64,000 nt of DNA from an uncultured Saprospiraceae bacterium (GTDB taxonomy: Bacteria > Bacteroidota > Bacteroidia > Chitinophagales > Saprospiraceae). Position numbers and translations under genes: made by a program. Shown in pieces: positions 52,785-61,548 of this stretch (position 1 is the stretch's first letter; each line of letters opens with the position of its first letter). The DNA is taken from NCBI GenBank assembly GCA_937927575.1, contig CALBEE010000001.1, forward strand, positions 1 to 64,000, given 5' to 3'. Below the pieces are notes generated by a model, which searched no databases, was not told where the DNA came from, and worked only from the letters and a program-made list of their open reading frames with translations.

Positions 52785-54419
52785 TTAAGCAAACCAAAGT
52801 AAAATAATGATTACAACAATAGTAAGCGCTATACCTTGAATACGATAATTATAATACCAAGGTAAATCTTTAAGTGTAGCGGATTCGGCAGTATAACTTG
52901 CCACTGTCCAGATTCGATTATTCGTTTGCTCTTCTGAAGGCGGTGGTGTTAGGAGACTTACTATAATTAATGCAAGTGATGAAAGTCCAAAATGAATACC
53001 AGCCGTATACAAGAAGTTAGGCATGTCTATTTCTAATTCGAAATAAAGATTGCAAATAATAAATATGGTAGCTAGTACACCTACAATAATACAAGCAATA
53101 GCACCTTGTGTATTCATTCTTTTCCAGAATATTCCGAAAACAAATAAAGCCACTACAGGAGGTGAAAACCAGGCCAATGTTTGTTGTAGATAGGTCCACA
53201 GCTGAGGTGCTTTTCCAATTTGCGGAGCCCAAAGTACAGCTAGTACCATGACGACTGCAGTGATAATTCTACCGACTTTCATTAGTTTTTCTGGTGAGGC
53301 ATCTGGCTTGGCTTTTTTATAAAAATCCATTGTCAAAAGGGTAGAAACTGAATTTAAACCAGAATCTAAACTTGACATCATCGCAGCTACCAATCCCGCC
53401 AAGACAATTCCGATAATTCCTTGAGGGAGAAAGTCGAATAGAAGGGAAGGATAGATGGCATCCATTTTCATAATGGTTCCATCAAGAGCCGTGGCTAATG
53501 CTTGGCCTTCTTCATTCATTCCTGCAGAAGGATATAAGACTCTTGCAAATGCTCCAGGAAATATCATTACGAATAGAATAGAAAGTTTGAGGAAACCAGC
53601 AAACATGGCACCCCATTGTCCTTGTTTTATATCTTTTGCTGCTAAAGTACGTTGAGTGATATATTGGTTAGTACCCCAGAAATAAAAACCAATAATCAGG
53701 ACACCAGTAAATATGGTTGGGAAGGGCATAACTTTATCATCAATAGGTTTAATGATGTTAAAGTGTTCTGGATCAGTAATCGCATGTACAGGTGCCCAAC
53801 CTCCAGCGGCTTGCCATGCAAAGTAAGTAATTAAAGCAGAGCCAAAGATTAAAATTACAGCTTGGACAGCATCAGTATAAACCACCGCTGCCAGTCCTCC
53901 AGAGATCGTGTATATGCCTGCAATGATGGCCAATCCAATAATAATTGTGGGTAAGCCTAGTTCTGGAAAAATCATATTGATCACAACACCACCAGCATAT
54001 AATGTTGCCGCAATATCCACAAGAATATTTAGTATGACAGCGATGCCAGATGCATAGGCACGTACGGCATAATTGTATCTTCCTTCTAGATATTCGGGTA
54101 TAGTAAATATTTTATTTTTTAGGTAAAATGGTAGAAAGAAAACAGCAAATATGATTAGGATTAGAACTGCCATCCATTCGTATGTATATACATTAAAACC
54201 ATCATTATATCCAGCACCAGCTAAGCCTACGAGACTATTGCTGGACATATTACTCGCAAATAATGAAAAACCAATTAATGGCCAAGTGAGACTTCTTCCA
54301 GCTAAAAAATAATCTTCTGCATCTTCATGTTTTTTACCGAAATAAAAGCCCAAGGCTACTACGAAGAGGAGATAGATTACTATAATACTCAAATCTAGTG
54401 TGGAGAGGTCAAAGGACAT
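52785..54419 (-). CDS. Sodium/sugar symporter (SSS family, SGLT-like)
   Basis: A 544-residue inner-membrane transporter with about 14 membrane helices. Typical SGLT-like elements are EDYFLAGRSLTWPLIGFSLF, NMSSNSLVGLAGAGYNDG, IPEYLEGRYN and SSLDSGLNSVSTLLTMDFYK. It starts the minus-strand sugar operon (symporter, GH100-like glycosidase, kinase-GH13, GNAT), with 12 bases to the next gene, and it is divergent from an MFS sugar porter across 158 bases. It presumably imports sucrose or another disaccharide for the cytoplasmic enzymes; the substrate is inferred from context. Confidence 0.85.
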   Translation of the reverse strand: MSFDLSTLDLSIIVIYLLFVVALGFYFGKKHEDAEDYFLAGRSLTWPLIGFSLFASNMSSNSLVGLAGAGYNDGFNVYTYEWMAVLILIIFAVFFLPFYLKNKIFTIPEYLEGRYNYAVRAYASGIAVILNILVDIAATLYAGGVVINMIFPELGLPTIIIGLAIIAGIYTISGGLAAVVYTDAVQAVILIFGSALITYFAWQAAGGWAPVHAITDPEHFNIIKPIDDKVMPFPTIFTGVLIIGFYFWGTNQYITQRTLAAKDIKQGQWGAMFAGFLKLSILFVMIFPGAFARVLYPSAGMNEEGQALATALDGTIMKMDAIYPSLLFDFLPQGIIGIVLAGLVAAMMSSLDSGLNSVSTLLTMDFYKKAKPDASPEKLMKVGRIITAVVMVLAVLWAPQIGKAPQLWTYLQQTLAWFSPPVVALFVFGIFWKRMNTQGAIACIIVGVLATIFIICNLYFELEIDMPNFLYTAGIHFGLSSLALIIVSLLTPPPSEEQTNNRIWTVASYTAESATLKDLPWYYNYRIQGIALTIVVIIILLWFA

Positions 54420-54577
54420 ATCGCAGTTGGTTTTGTTTCAACAAGTAAAGTAGGGAAAAATGAATCAATATTGTGTTTCAATGGGCTATAAAAATGAATT
54501 GAAAGTGAAGTTAGTTTGATGACTGAACTAAGGTATAATTGCTTATTTTAGCTAACAGACAAAACGACTTTTATACC

Positions 54578-55918
54578 ATGGCGAAGAACAATACTTCTTA
54601 TTGGACTTTAACAGTAGCCCTAGCCGGATTTTTATTTGGATTTGATACTGTAGTGATTTCAGGAGCTAATCTCCCAATAAAGGAATTATGGAATACTTCA
54701 CCCGCATTTCATGGGTGGTTTATCATGTCTATGGCACTTTGGGGTACAGTGGCAGGATCTTTATTGGGAGGTATACCTACTAATAAATTTGGTCGTAAAA
54801 AGACATTGTTTTGGATAGGTGTTTTATATGCGGTTTCTGCAATTGGTTCTGCACTTGCTCCAGATCCATATTCATTTTCATTTTTTAGGTTTATTGGAGG
54901 GCTAGGTGTTGGAGCGTCTAGCGTTACGGTGCCTACCTATTTGTCAGAAATCGCAAGTAAAGAAAAGAGAGGTGGCATTGTCGCGCGATATCAATTTATG
55001 ATTGTCTTTGGAATCTTTATCGCTTTTTTTAGCAACTATCTTCTTAAGGGAGTAGGTGGAGATATGGATTGGCGTTATATGTTGGGAATAGAAGCGGTAC
55101 CAGCAATTATATATTGTATCATGGTATTAGGTGTGCCTAATAGTCCAAGATGGTTATTACTTAACAAGAATGATGAAGAAGCGGCACGGTCGGTATTGAA
55201 ATTATTAGAGACTAAAAATATTGATCAATCTATATCAGAAATAAGAGCATCCGTGAGTGATAATTCTGCTTCTTCTAAAAGTCTATTTGGAGGTAAATAC
55301 TCTAAACCCCTTGGCTTGGCTTTTTTACTGGCTTTCTTTAATCAATTATCAGGAATCAACTTTGTGCTGTACTATGCACCAGAAATATTAGAGAAAGCTG
55401 GACTCGCTGGAAAGGAATCATTGGGTAGTTCTATTTCAATTGGCGCAGTAAATCTTGTGTTTACCATGTTGGGCATGTACTTGATAGATCGATTAGGTAG
55501 AAAGACATTAATGCTTTGGGGGTCTATCGGATATATACTTAGTCTGAGTATGGTAGCTTATGCGTTCTACGCAGGAGCAAGTAGTGGATTCTTATTATTC
55601 TTTATTTGTCTCTTTATTGCTTCGCATGCGGTGGGTCAAGGTGCTGTGATTTGGGTATTTATTTCTGAAATATTCCCTACAAAGGTTAGGGCATTCGGAC
55701 AATCTTTTGGTTCGGGTACACACTGGGTATTTGCAGCTTTAATTACAGCTGTTACTCCATTTTTTTTAGATAGTGATGATGGTGTATTTAAAGATAATCC
55801 GTGGCCGATATTTGCATTCTTTGCCGGATTTATGATCTTGCAATTGCTCTGGGTGCTCTTCAAAATGCCAGAAACAAAAGGTAAATCTTTGGAAGCATTA
55901 CAAGAAGAATTAACTTAA
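54578..55918 (+). CDS. MFS sugar porter
   Basis: A 446-residue transporter with 12 helices; the ATG at 54578 is used, since the upstream TTG adds only a polar leader. Sugar-porter marks are GFDTVVISGANLPI, FGRKKTLFWIG, VPTYLSEIASKEKRGGIV, NSPRWLL, DRLGRKTLML and PETKGKSLEALQEELT (the PETKG signature at the C-terminus). It begins the plus-strand operon with fructokinase and GH32, 25 bases apart. It probably imports fructose or glucose released by the GH32 enzyme outside the inner membrane. Confidence 0.9.
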   Translation: MAKNNTSYWTLTVALAGFLFGFDTVVISGANLPIKELWNTSPAFHGWFIMSMALWGTVAGSLLGGIPTNKFGRKKTLFWIGVLYAVSAIGSALAPDPYSFSFFRFIGGLGVGASSVTVPTYLSEIASKEKRGGIVARYQFMIVFGIFIAFFSNYLLKGVGGDMDWRYMLGIEAVPAIIYCIMVLGVPNSPRWLLLNKNDEEAARSVLKLLETKNIDQSISEIRASVSDNSASSKSLFGGKYSKPLGLAFLLAFFNQLSGINFVLYYAPEILEKAGLAGKESLGSSISIGAVNLVFTMLGMYLIDRLGRKTLMLWGSIGYILSLSMVAYAFYAGASSGFLLFFICLFIASHAVGQGAVIWVFISEIFPTKVRAFGQSFGSGTHWVFAALITAVTPFFLDSDDGVFKDNPWPIFAFFAGFMILQLLWVLFKMPETKGKSLEALQEELT

Positions 55919-55943
55919 GACTTATCAAATTGAATTTAGTAAA

Positions 55944-56810
55944 TTGAAAGACTCGAAAAACAGTATAGTATGTTTTGGTGAAGTACTTTGGGATGTATAT
56001 CTTGATACTAGAAAATTAGGTGGCGCTCCTTTTAATGTCGCTGCACATTTATCACAATTAGGTAGCCAAGCGAATATCATTACAAGAGTGGGAGCTGATT
56101 CATTGGGAGATGAAATTATTAAAGCATTTGATCAATATGGTATAGATAATACGTATTGTCAGATCGATAAGTCGGTGCAGACTGGAGTAGTCAATGTCAC
56201 TTTGGATAAAGATGGTAAACCTACCTATGATATAAAACAACCTTCATCTTGGGATTTTATAGAAAGCACAAACGAAAACAGTTGCTTAGTCCGAAAAAGT
56301 GATGCGCTGCTATTCGGATCTTTAGCTTGTCGAACGAGGGCAAATTTTGATACACTCAAGACTTTAAGTAAAGTGGCAGATTTGAATATTTGTGATCTTA
56401 ATATCAGATTAGATTATTATACGCTAGAATTAGTAGATTCACTTTTACAAATTTGTGATATACTGAAAATAAATGATGAAGAAGCGGAGCTACTTTGTGA
56501 TTTTTACCAATTGGAAATTCCAGAGTTATATACTTTTTTGTCTAGTAAATTTTCAATTCAACTTATAATACAAACCTTGGGTGCAAAAGGTGCGGAAGCA
56601 TATGAGAATGGCATCCTATACGCATCGAAAGGATTTTCTGTAGAAGCTGTGGATACAGTGGGTAGTGGTGATGCATTTCTTGCTAGTTTTCTACATCATT
56701 ACTTAGGCGGAAAAGGCGCGCATCAATCTTTAGTTGAAGGTTGTAAATTGGGTGCTTATGTTGCCACTCAGAAAGGAGCAATTCCATCTCACAATAATTT
56801 TTTGATATAG
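55944..56810 (+). CDS. PfkB-family fructokinase
   Basis: A 288-residue ribokinase-fold sugar kinase. The N-terminal GEVLWDVYLDTRKLGGAPFN and VAAHLSQLG fit fructokinases, with the Gly-Gly hinge. The C-terminal ATP and anion-hole motif is DTVGSGDAFLASFLHHYLGG with the catalytic Asp. The start is TTG at 55944; no ATG lies before the conserved region. It sits between an MFS sugar porter and a GH32 fructosidase in one operon (6 bases to GH32), so fructose 6-phosphate would be its product. Confidence 0.88.
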   Translation: MKDSKNSIVCFGEVLWDVYLDTRKLGGAPFNVAAHLSQLGSQANIITRVGADSLGDEIIKAFDQYGIDNTYCQIDKSVQTGVVNVTLDKDGKPTYDIKQPSSWDFIESTNENSCLVRKSDALLFGSLACRTRANFDTLKTLSKVADLNICDLNIRLDYYTLELVDSLLQICDILKINDEEAELLCDFYQLEIPELYTFLSSKFSIQLIIQTLGAKGAEAYENGILYASKGFSVEAVDTVGSGDAFLASFLHHYLGGKGAHQSLVEGCKLGAYVATQKGAIPSHNNFLI

Positions 56811-56816
56811 ATTAAT

Positions 56817-58799
56817 ATGAAAAATATCACTATAAATTTATTCTCGTTGGTACTACTATTTTCTATTTATAGTTGCCAATCTGATAAGGACACAAAAGAG
56901 GTTGGTAATTCTAAATACTATACTGAAAAGCATCGACCACAGTTTCATTTTTCTCCTGAGGAGAATTGGATGAATGATCCGAACGGAATGGTATATTATG
57001 AAGATGAATATCATTTGTTTTATCAATATTACCCGGATTCAACAGTTTGGGGTCCTATGCATTGGGGACATGCAATCAGTAAAGATTTAGTGCATTGGGA
57101 ACATTTGCCTATTGCTTTATATCCAGATGAACATGGATTGATCTTTAGTGGTAGTGCTGTAGTAGATTGGAATAATACTTCTGGTTTTGGCGTCGATGGT
57201 AAACCCCCTTTAGTGGCTATCTATAGTTACCATAGTATGGAAATAGATAAGGCTGGTGGCGATGAATTTCAGACACAAGGCATAGCATATAGTAATGATA
57301 AGGGTAGAACTTGGAAAAAGTATGAAGCTAATCCTGTAATTGCCAATCCAGGTATTCGAGATTTTAGAGATCCTAAGGTGATCTGGTATGAAGATACGCA
57401 AGAATGGATCATGGCATTAGCTGCTTTAGATCATTTGATGATATATGGTTCTAAGGATTTGAAGACTTGGAAATTGCATAGTAGGTTTGGAAAAGATATT
57501 GGAAACCATGATGGTGTTTGGGAATGTCCAGATTTATTTCCGTTGCGATCAGATACAGGAAAGGAGTATTGGGTCTTGATTCAAAATATGGGAATTGGTA
57601 ATCCGAATGGTGGATCAGGAACGCAGTATTTTATTGGGCAGTTTGATGGTAAGGAATATACCGTAGATGAAAAATTTATGGAGTTACTTAAAAGGCAAGA
57701 AGCTATTGTGCCTAAAGGTAAAGTGTATCAGTCATTTGATAAGGGCTATAGCGATTGGTCGGTTGAAGGGACTGCATTTGGTGATGCATCTAGTACAGTG
57801 AATGGTATGCAAGTCGCCAAATCTGATGTAAACGGAAATGAAGCCATAGGTACTCTCACTTCTCCGGTATTTACAATCGATGACAAAGCGATCAATTTTA
57901 AAATAGGTGGCGGTAATCATAGAGGAAAGACTTATATGAGTCTTGTGGTAGATGGTAATACGATTAGACAAGCAGAAGGCGAAAGCTCGGATGAAATGAA
58001 ATGGTCAGGCTGGGACGTATCGCCCTATATTGGAAAGGAGGCACAAATTGTAATCACAGATAATTATACTAGAGAGTGGGGATATATTTCTGTAGACGAA
58101 ATCACTTTTGCTGAAGAAGTAGCACGATCGGAGCAATCAGGATCTGTATGGTTAGATGCAGGTAGAGATAATTATGCGGGTGTTACTTGGTCAGATGTAC
58201 CTAGTTCTGATGGACGACGAATATTTATGGGCTGGATGAGCAATTGGGATTATGCGCAAAAAGTACCTACTGAAAAATGGAGAAGTGCGATGACTATTCC
58301 ATGGTCATTGAGTCTGAAGCATGTGGATGGAATACCGAGATTAGTCGGTAATCCAGTACAGGAGTTGGACAAACTTGCAAATGGAAAATGGACCGTTTTC
58401 GATGAGCAAACTAAAGTGCCAGAAAATGGATTATATGAATTGGATCTGGATGTACAAGATGTGAAATCAGAAGGTTTCGAAATTACGCTTAGTAATGATA
58501 TGAAAGAGCATATTATTTTTCAATATGCAGATGGCGTATTATCATTGGATCGGACGCAAAGCGGTGATCTATCATTTTCTCCTGAATTTACAGGCGTGCA
58601 TAAAGTCAATCGAATATCTAATGAAGAAAATTTGAAAGTCAGAGCTTTCGTTGATCACTCTTCAATAGAAATATTTATCGATGATGGATTGAATGTATTT
58701 ACAGATATCTTTTTTCCTTCTACACCTTACACGGATATAGAGATTAAAGGAAAAGGAACTTTTAAAATGAGGGAACTGAAAGGGATTTGGAGAAAGTGA
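56817..58799 (+). CDS. GH32 fructosidase (invertase/levanase) lipoprotein with inserted beta-sandwich
   Basis: A 660-residue lipoprotein (lipid Cys20 after LFSIYS). GH32 catalytic motifs are intact: WMNDPNG (nucleophile D54), RDP (184-186) and ECPDLF (acid E236). Between about 300 and 440 there is an inserted beta-rich module (VYQSFDKGYSDWSVEGTAFG, LTSPVFTIDDKAINFKIGGG, WDVSPYIGKEAQIVITDN) before the barrel resumes at AGVTWSDVPSSDGRRIFMGW; the C-terminal beta-sandwich ends near FVDHSSIEIFIDDG. The enzyme releases fructose from sucrose or fructans outside the inner membrane. It ends the plus-strand sugar operon. Confidence 0.92.
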   Translation: MKNITINLFSLVLLFSIYSCQSDKDTKEVGNSKYYTEKHRPQFHFSPEENWMNDPNGMVYYEDEYHLFYQYYPDSTVWGPMHWGHAISKDLVHWEHLPIALYPDEHGLIFSGSAVVDWNNTSGFGVDGKPPLVAIYSYHSMEIDKAGGDEFQTQGIAYSNDKGRTWKKYEANPVIANPGIRDFRDPKVIWYEDTQEWIMALAALDHLMIYGSKDLKTWKLHSRFGKDIGNHDGVWECPDLFPLRSDTGKEYWVLIQNMGIGNPNGGSGTQYFIGQFDGKEYTVDEKFMELLKRQEAIVPKGKVYQSFDKGYSDWSVEGTAFGDASSTVNGMQVAKSDVNGNEAIGTLTSPVFTIDDKAINFKIGGGNHRGKTYMSLVVDGNTIRQAEGESSDEMKWSGWDVSPYIGKEAQIVITDNYTREWGYISVDEITFAEEVARSEQSGSVWLDAGRDNYAGVTWSDVPSSDGRRIFMGWMSNWDYAQKVPTEKWRSAMTIPWSLSLKHVDGIPRLVGNPVQELDKLANGKWTVFDEQTKVPENGLYELDLDVQDVKSEGFEITLSNDMKEHIIFQYADGVLSLDRTQSGDLSFSPEFTGVHKVNRISNEENLKVRAFVDHSSIEIFIDDGLNVFTDIFFPSTPYTDIEIKGKGTFKMRELKGIWRK

Positions 58800-58819
58800 T
58801 TTTTTGGATTGTTGTGAAT

Positions 58820-60271
58820 TTATTGATTTAGATATTTTTTCATCGCTAAATACACTCCATTGGTCCAACCGAATCCATCTTGTACTGGATATTCACCGCC
58901 ACCAGCATCGAGAGAGAGATCCTCGACATTGTATTTCTCCATTAATTTTCCAGTACGTTGGTATACATTTTCTATTAATCTTGTCCATCGATCGGCTATT
59001 TCATACGCTAGTTTATGATGACCATATTTTTGTAGCCCTGCAAAGGCAATCCATTGTAAAGGTGACCATCCATTAGGAGCATCCCATTGCTGTCCACTAT
59101 GTTGTAATGTGGTGATGAGTCCTCCTTCTTTTAGGAATTTTGATTGAATAATTGCGGCGGTTTGATCTGCAATATCTTGAGAAGCCATACCAATGAAAAG
59201 AGGGTAGAGCATCGCAAGAGACCAACGATCGGATGTACAATTTTCATTCAGTAGATAATCAGTGTATACTCCTTGCTCACTTAATAATGTTTCTTGAATG
59301 GCTTTTTTTCTGTTCTGCGCGAATTGGGTATAAGTACCTTCATTGCCAATATCTCCAAGATAATGGTAAGTTTTTGCGATGGTCAATTCTAGATGATAAA
59401 GTAGACAGTTGAGATCTATGGGAACTATGTCTGAAGTTTCTATTGTATGAAGATCCATTGGGTCTTTTTGCCATCGACTACTAAAATCCCAACCGGACTC
59501 TGCACCCGAACGTATATGCCTATTGATAGTAGGGTCACCGCCAGATAATTCTTCGTCTTCTACGTAGCTTTCTTGCCTTGGAATATCCAGTGCATCGTAG
59601 TAGATATTTAAAGTATGCCCTTGAATATTTTTTTGACGATTTGCATTTTGCGTCCAATAATTATATTCTTTAATAAGAGCATTTAAGTTTTTTTCGTAAA
59701 CATGATTTCCTTTTTCTTCAGCTAATAAAGAAACCATATGTGAAAAGAATGGTGGTTGCGATCTGCTTAAATAATAACTTCTATTGCCGTTAGGAATATG
59801 TCCATATTGCATTATGAGATAAGCAAAGTTGTCAACCATTGCTTCTATTAGATCTACTCGTCCATCTACCTTGAGACCTAGCATGGTAAAGTAACTATCC
59901 CAATAATATATTTCTCTGAATCTTCCTCCTGGGACGATATATTTATTCGGTAATGGAAGTAAACTTGATCCTGCTATGACTTGATCTGATTGTCTACTTA
60001 AATGATCCCATAGATGAGTGATATGTTCTGAAGTCGTTTTGTTCATATCACTATTGAAATCTTTAGAACCTTGATCAGGGTAACTAAAATAGTCTTCAAC
60101 GAAAGTGAGCAAATCAAATTCAGTATTTCCTTTATTTAGATGGTAAGCTTCCAAGATGTTACTTGGAGTAACCTTTGGTATCATGTCTACGAAAGTCTTA
60201 CTATCAGGAAATATTTGTGATAGTTGGATTGCCTCAAAAAGTTCTGGGTATAGTTGATCTGGCGTTTTCAC
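58820..60271 (-). CDS. treF: Cytoplasmic trehalase (GH37)
   Basis: A 483-residue enzyme that splits trehalose to two glucose. Both trehalase signatures are present: PGGRFREIYYWDSYFTMLGL and QWDAPNGWSPLQWIAF. The SGAESGWDFSSRW segment carries the catalytic Asp, and the C-terminal MEKYNV and GGGEYPVQDGFGWTNGVYL close the fold. No signal peptide, so it resembles TreF. The start is GTG, overlapping the MFS stop codon by one base (TAGTG), so it is coupled to the transporter. It is convergent with the GH32 gene, 20 bases away. Confidence 0.92.
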   Translation of the reverse strand: MKTPDQLYPELFEAIQLSQIFPDSKTFVDMIPKVTPSNILEAYHLNKGNTEFDLLTFVEDYFSYPDQGSKDFNSDMNKTTSEHITHLWDHLSRQSDQVIAGSSLLPLPNKYIVPGGRFREIYYWDSYFTMLGLKVDGRVDLIEAMVDNFAYLIMQYGHIPNGNRSYYLSRSQPPFFSHMVSLLAEEKGNHVYEKNLNALIKEYNYWTQNANRQKNIQGHTLNIYYDALDIPRQESYVEDEELSGGDPTINRHIRSGAESGWDFSSRWQKDPMDLHTIETSDIVPIDLNCLLYHLELTIAKTYHYLGDIGNEGTYTQFAQNRKKAIQETLLSEQGVYTDYLLNENCTSDRWSLAMLYPLFIGMASQDIADQTAAIIQSKFLKEGGLITTLQHSGQQWDAPNGWSPLQWIAFAGLQKYGHHKLAYEIADRWTRLIENVYQRTGKLMEKYNVEDLSLDAGGGEYPVQDGFGWTNGVYLAMKKYLNQ

Positions 60272-61512
60272 TAAGTAATATCGTATTTCGAATTTTTAAG
60301 AAATTTATTGAGGAAAATCAAAGATAGAGCTAATAATGCCATTGGAATTAGTGACATCGTGAAAGCCGTAAACCCATCAAAACTTTGAAAGATATTACCC
60401 GTAATCATGGATCCTAAAGTTCCTCCTAATGCTGAGAAGACCACTATAAGTCCTGACATGGAAGCGTGTAAATGTTTTGGAATACTAGTTAATATCACAG
60501 AATTGATAGTAGGGTAGATGGGTGCTAAGAATAAACCCATCAGAGGAAATACATATACTATTAATGGTGCATTAGTCCAGCTTACATCTGAATTAATGGT
60601 AGAAGAACCCGCTAATGATACATTGATTAAAACGCAGGCAGCTAACACAGCTAGACAACTTAAAACAAATGGTAACCAGGACATTTTTTTTAAAACAAAA
60701 CCTGCGGCTATTCTTCCTATTGCGAATGCGCCTGCAAGAATAGATCCGGCTTGAATACTCATGGCTGCTGGAACATGAAGCATGTCGCTATAAAATGTAG
60801 GCATCCAAGTTTGGAAACTTTGCTCTATCAAGACAAAAAGAAAAGCGCAAATCACAAATACTGCGATAAGTGGTTTCCATGCTAATCGTAGCATGTCAAA
60901 GAAATCCTCTTTTAAATTTGATTTTTCGTTAACGGCTTCTGATTCATCTAATGGTGATATCATTAAAAACAGAGCAGCCATGATGGATAATGCTCCAAGC
61001 ATATAATAGACGTTGAGCCATGTCGTACTTTTATCATCATTGTCATCAATAAACCAACTGATTACTAGATTTCCAGCCAATACTCCTATCATAAAAAAGC
61101 CTTCGATCCAGCTCATCAAGCTTCGGTGTTCTTTATCATTTTCACTTACTAATCCTATGATAGAGAATACTCCAATTTTAATAATGGCGAATGCTACACC
61201 AACAGTAGCGAAGAGTAATTTATAATGCCAAAAATCGTCTGCTATAAATGGCATTGCAAAGCACATGAATCCTACGGCTATTAATCCGAACATCATTCCT
61301 TTTTTGATTCCAATTTTGGGTAAAAAGGAGGCAACTAGAAACGAAGCAATGGCGATGGGCAAATCTTTAAATGCTTCCAAAACTGATACGTCGGCCTTAG
61401 ATATATCCAAGTTTCTTTGTAATTGTAAAATCACGGCACCTACGCTATTCAATAATATTGCAAAAACAAAGTAATTGATAAAAAGCGAAACTTTAATAAG
61501 TAGGTTTTTCAT
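60271..61512 (-). CDS. MFS transporter, trehalose or sugar uptake candidate
   Basis: A 413-residue, 12-helix MFS protein of the FucP/NarK-like kind (AVILQLQRNLDISKADVSVL, LIGLVSENDKEHRSLMSWIE, LFLAPIYPTINSVILTSIPK). Acidic loops separate the two halves (DEDDKSTTWLN-like and ESEAVNEKSN). It is translationally coupled to the trehalase gene by a one-base overlap and follows the GH65 gene by 36 bases, so it most likely imports trehalose or a related disaccharide. The substrate is inferred. Confidence 0.75.
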   Translation of the reverse strand: MKNLLIKVSLFINYFVFAILLNSVGAVILQLQRNLDISKADVSVLEAFKDLPIAIASFLVASFLPKIGIKKGMMFGLIAVGFMCFAMPFIADDFWHYKLLFATVGVAFAIIKIGVFSIIGLVSENDKEHRSLMSWIEGFFMIGVLAGNLVISWFIDDNDDKSTTWLNVYYMLGALSIMAALFLMISPLDESEAVNEKSNLKEDFFDMLRLAWKPLIAVFVICAFLFVLIEQSFQTWMPTFYSDMLHVPAAMSIQAGSILAGAFAIGRIAAGFVLKKMSWLPFVLSCLAVLAACVLINVSLAGSSTINSDVSWTNAPLIVYVFPLMGLFLAPIYPTINSVILTSIPKHLHASMSGLIVVFSALGGTLGSMITGNIFQSFDGFTAFTMSLIPMALLALSLIFLNKFLKNSKYDIT

Positions 61513-61548
61513 GTTTTGTATTTTTGGAATTGACGTCTGAGTTATCTG

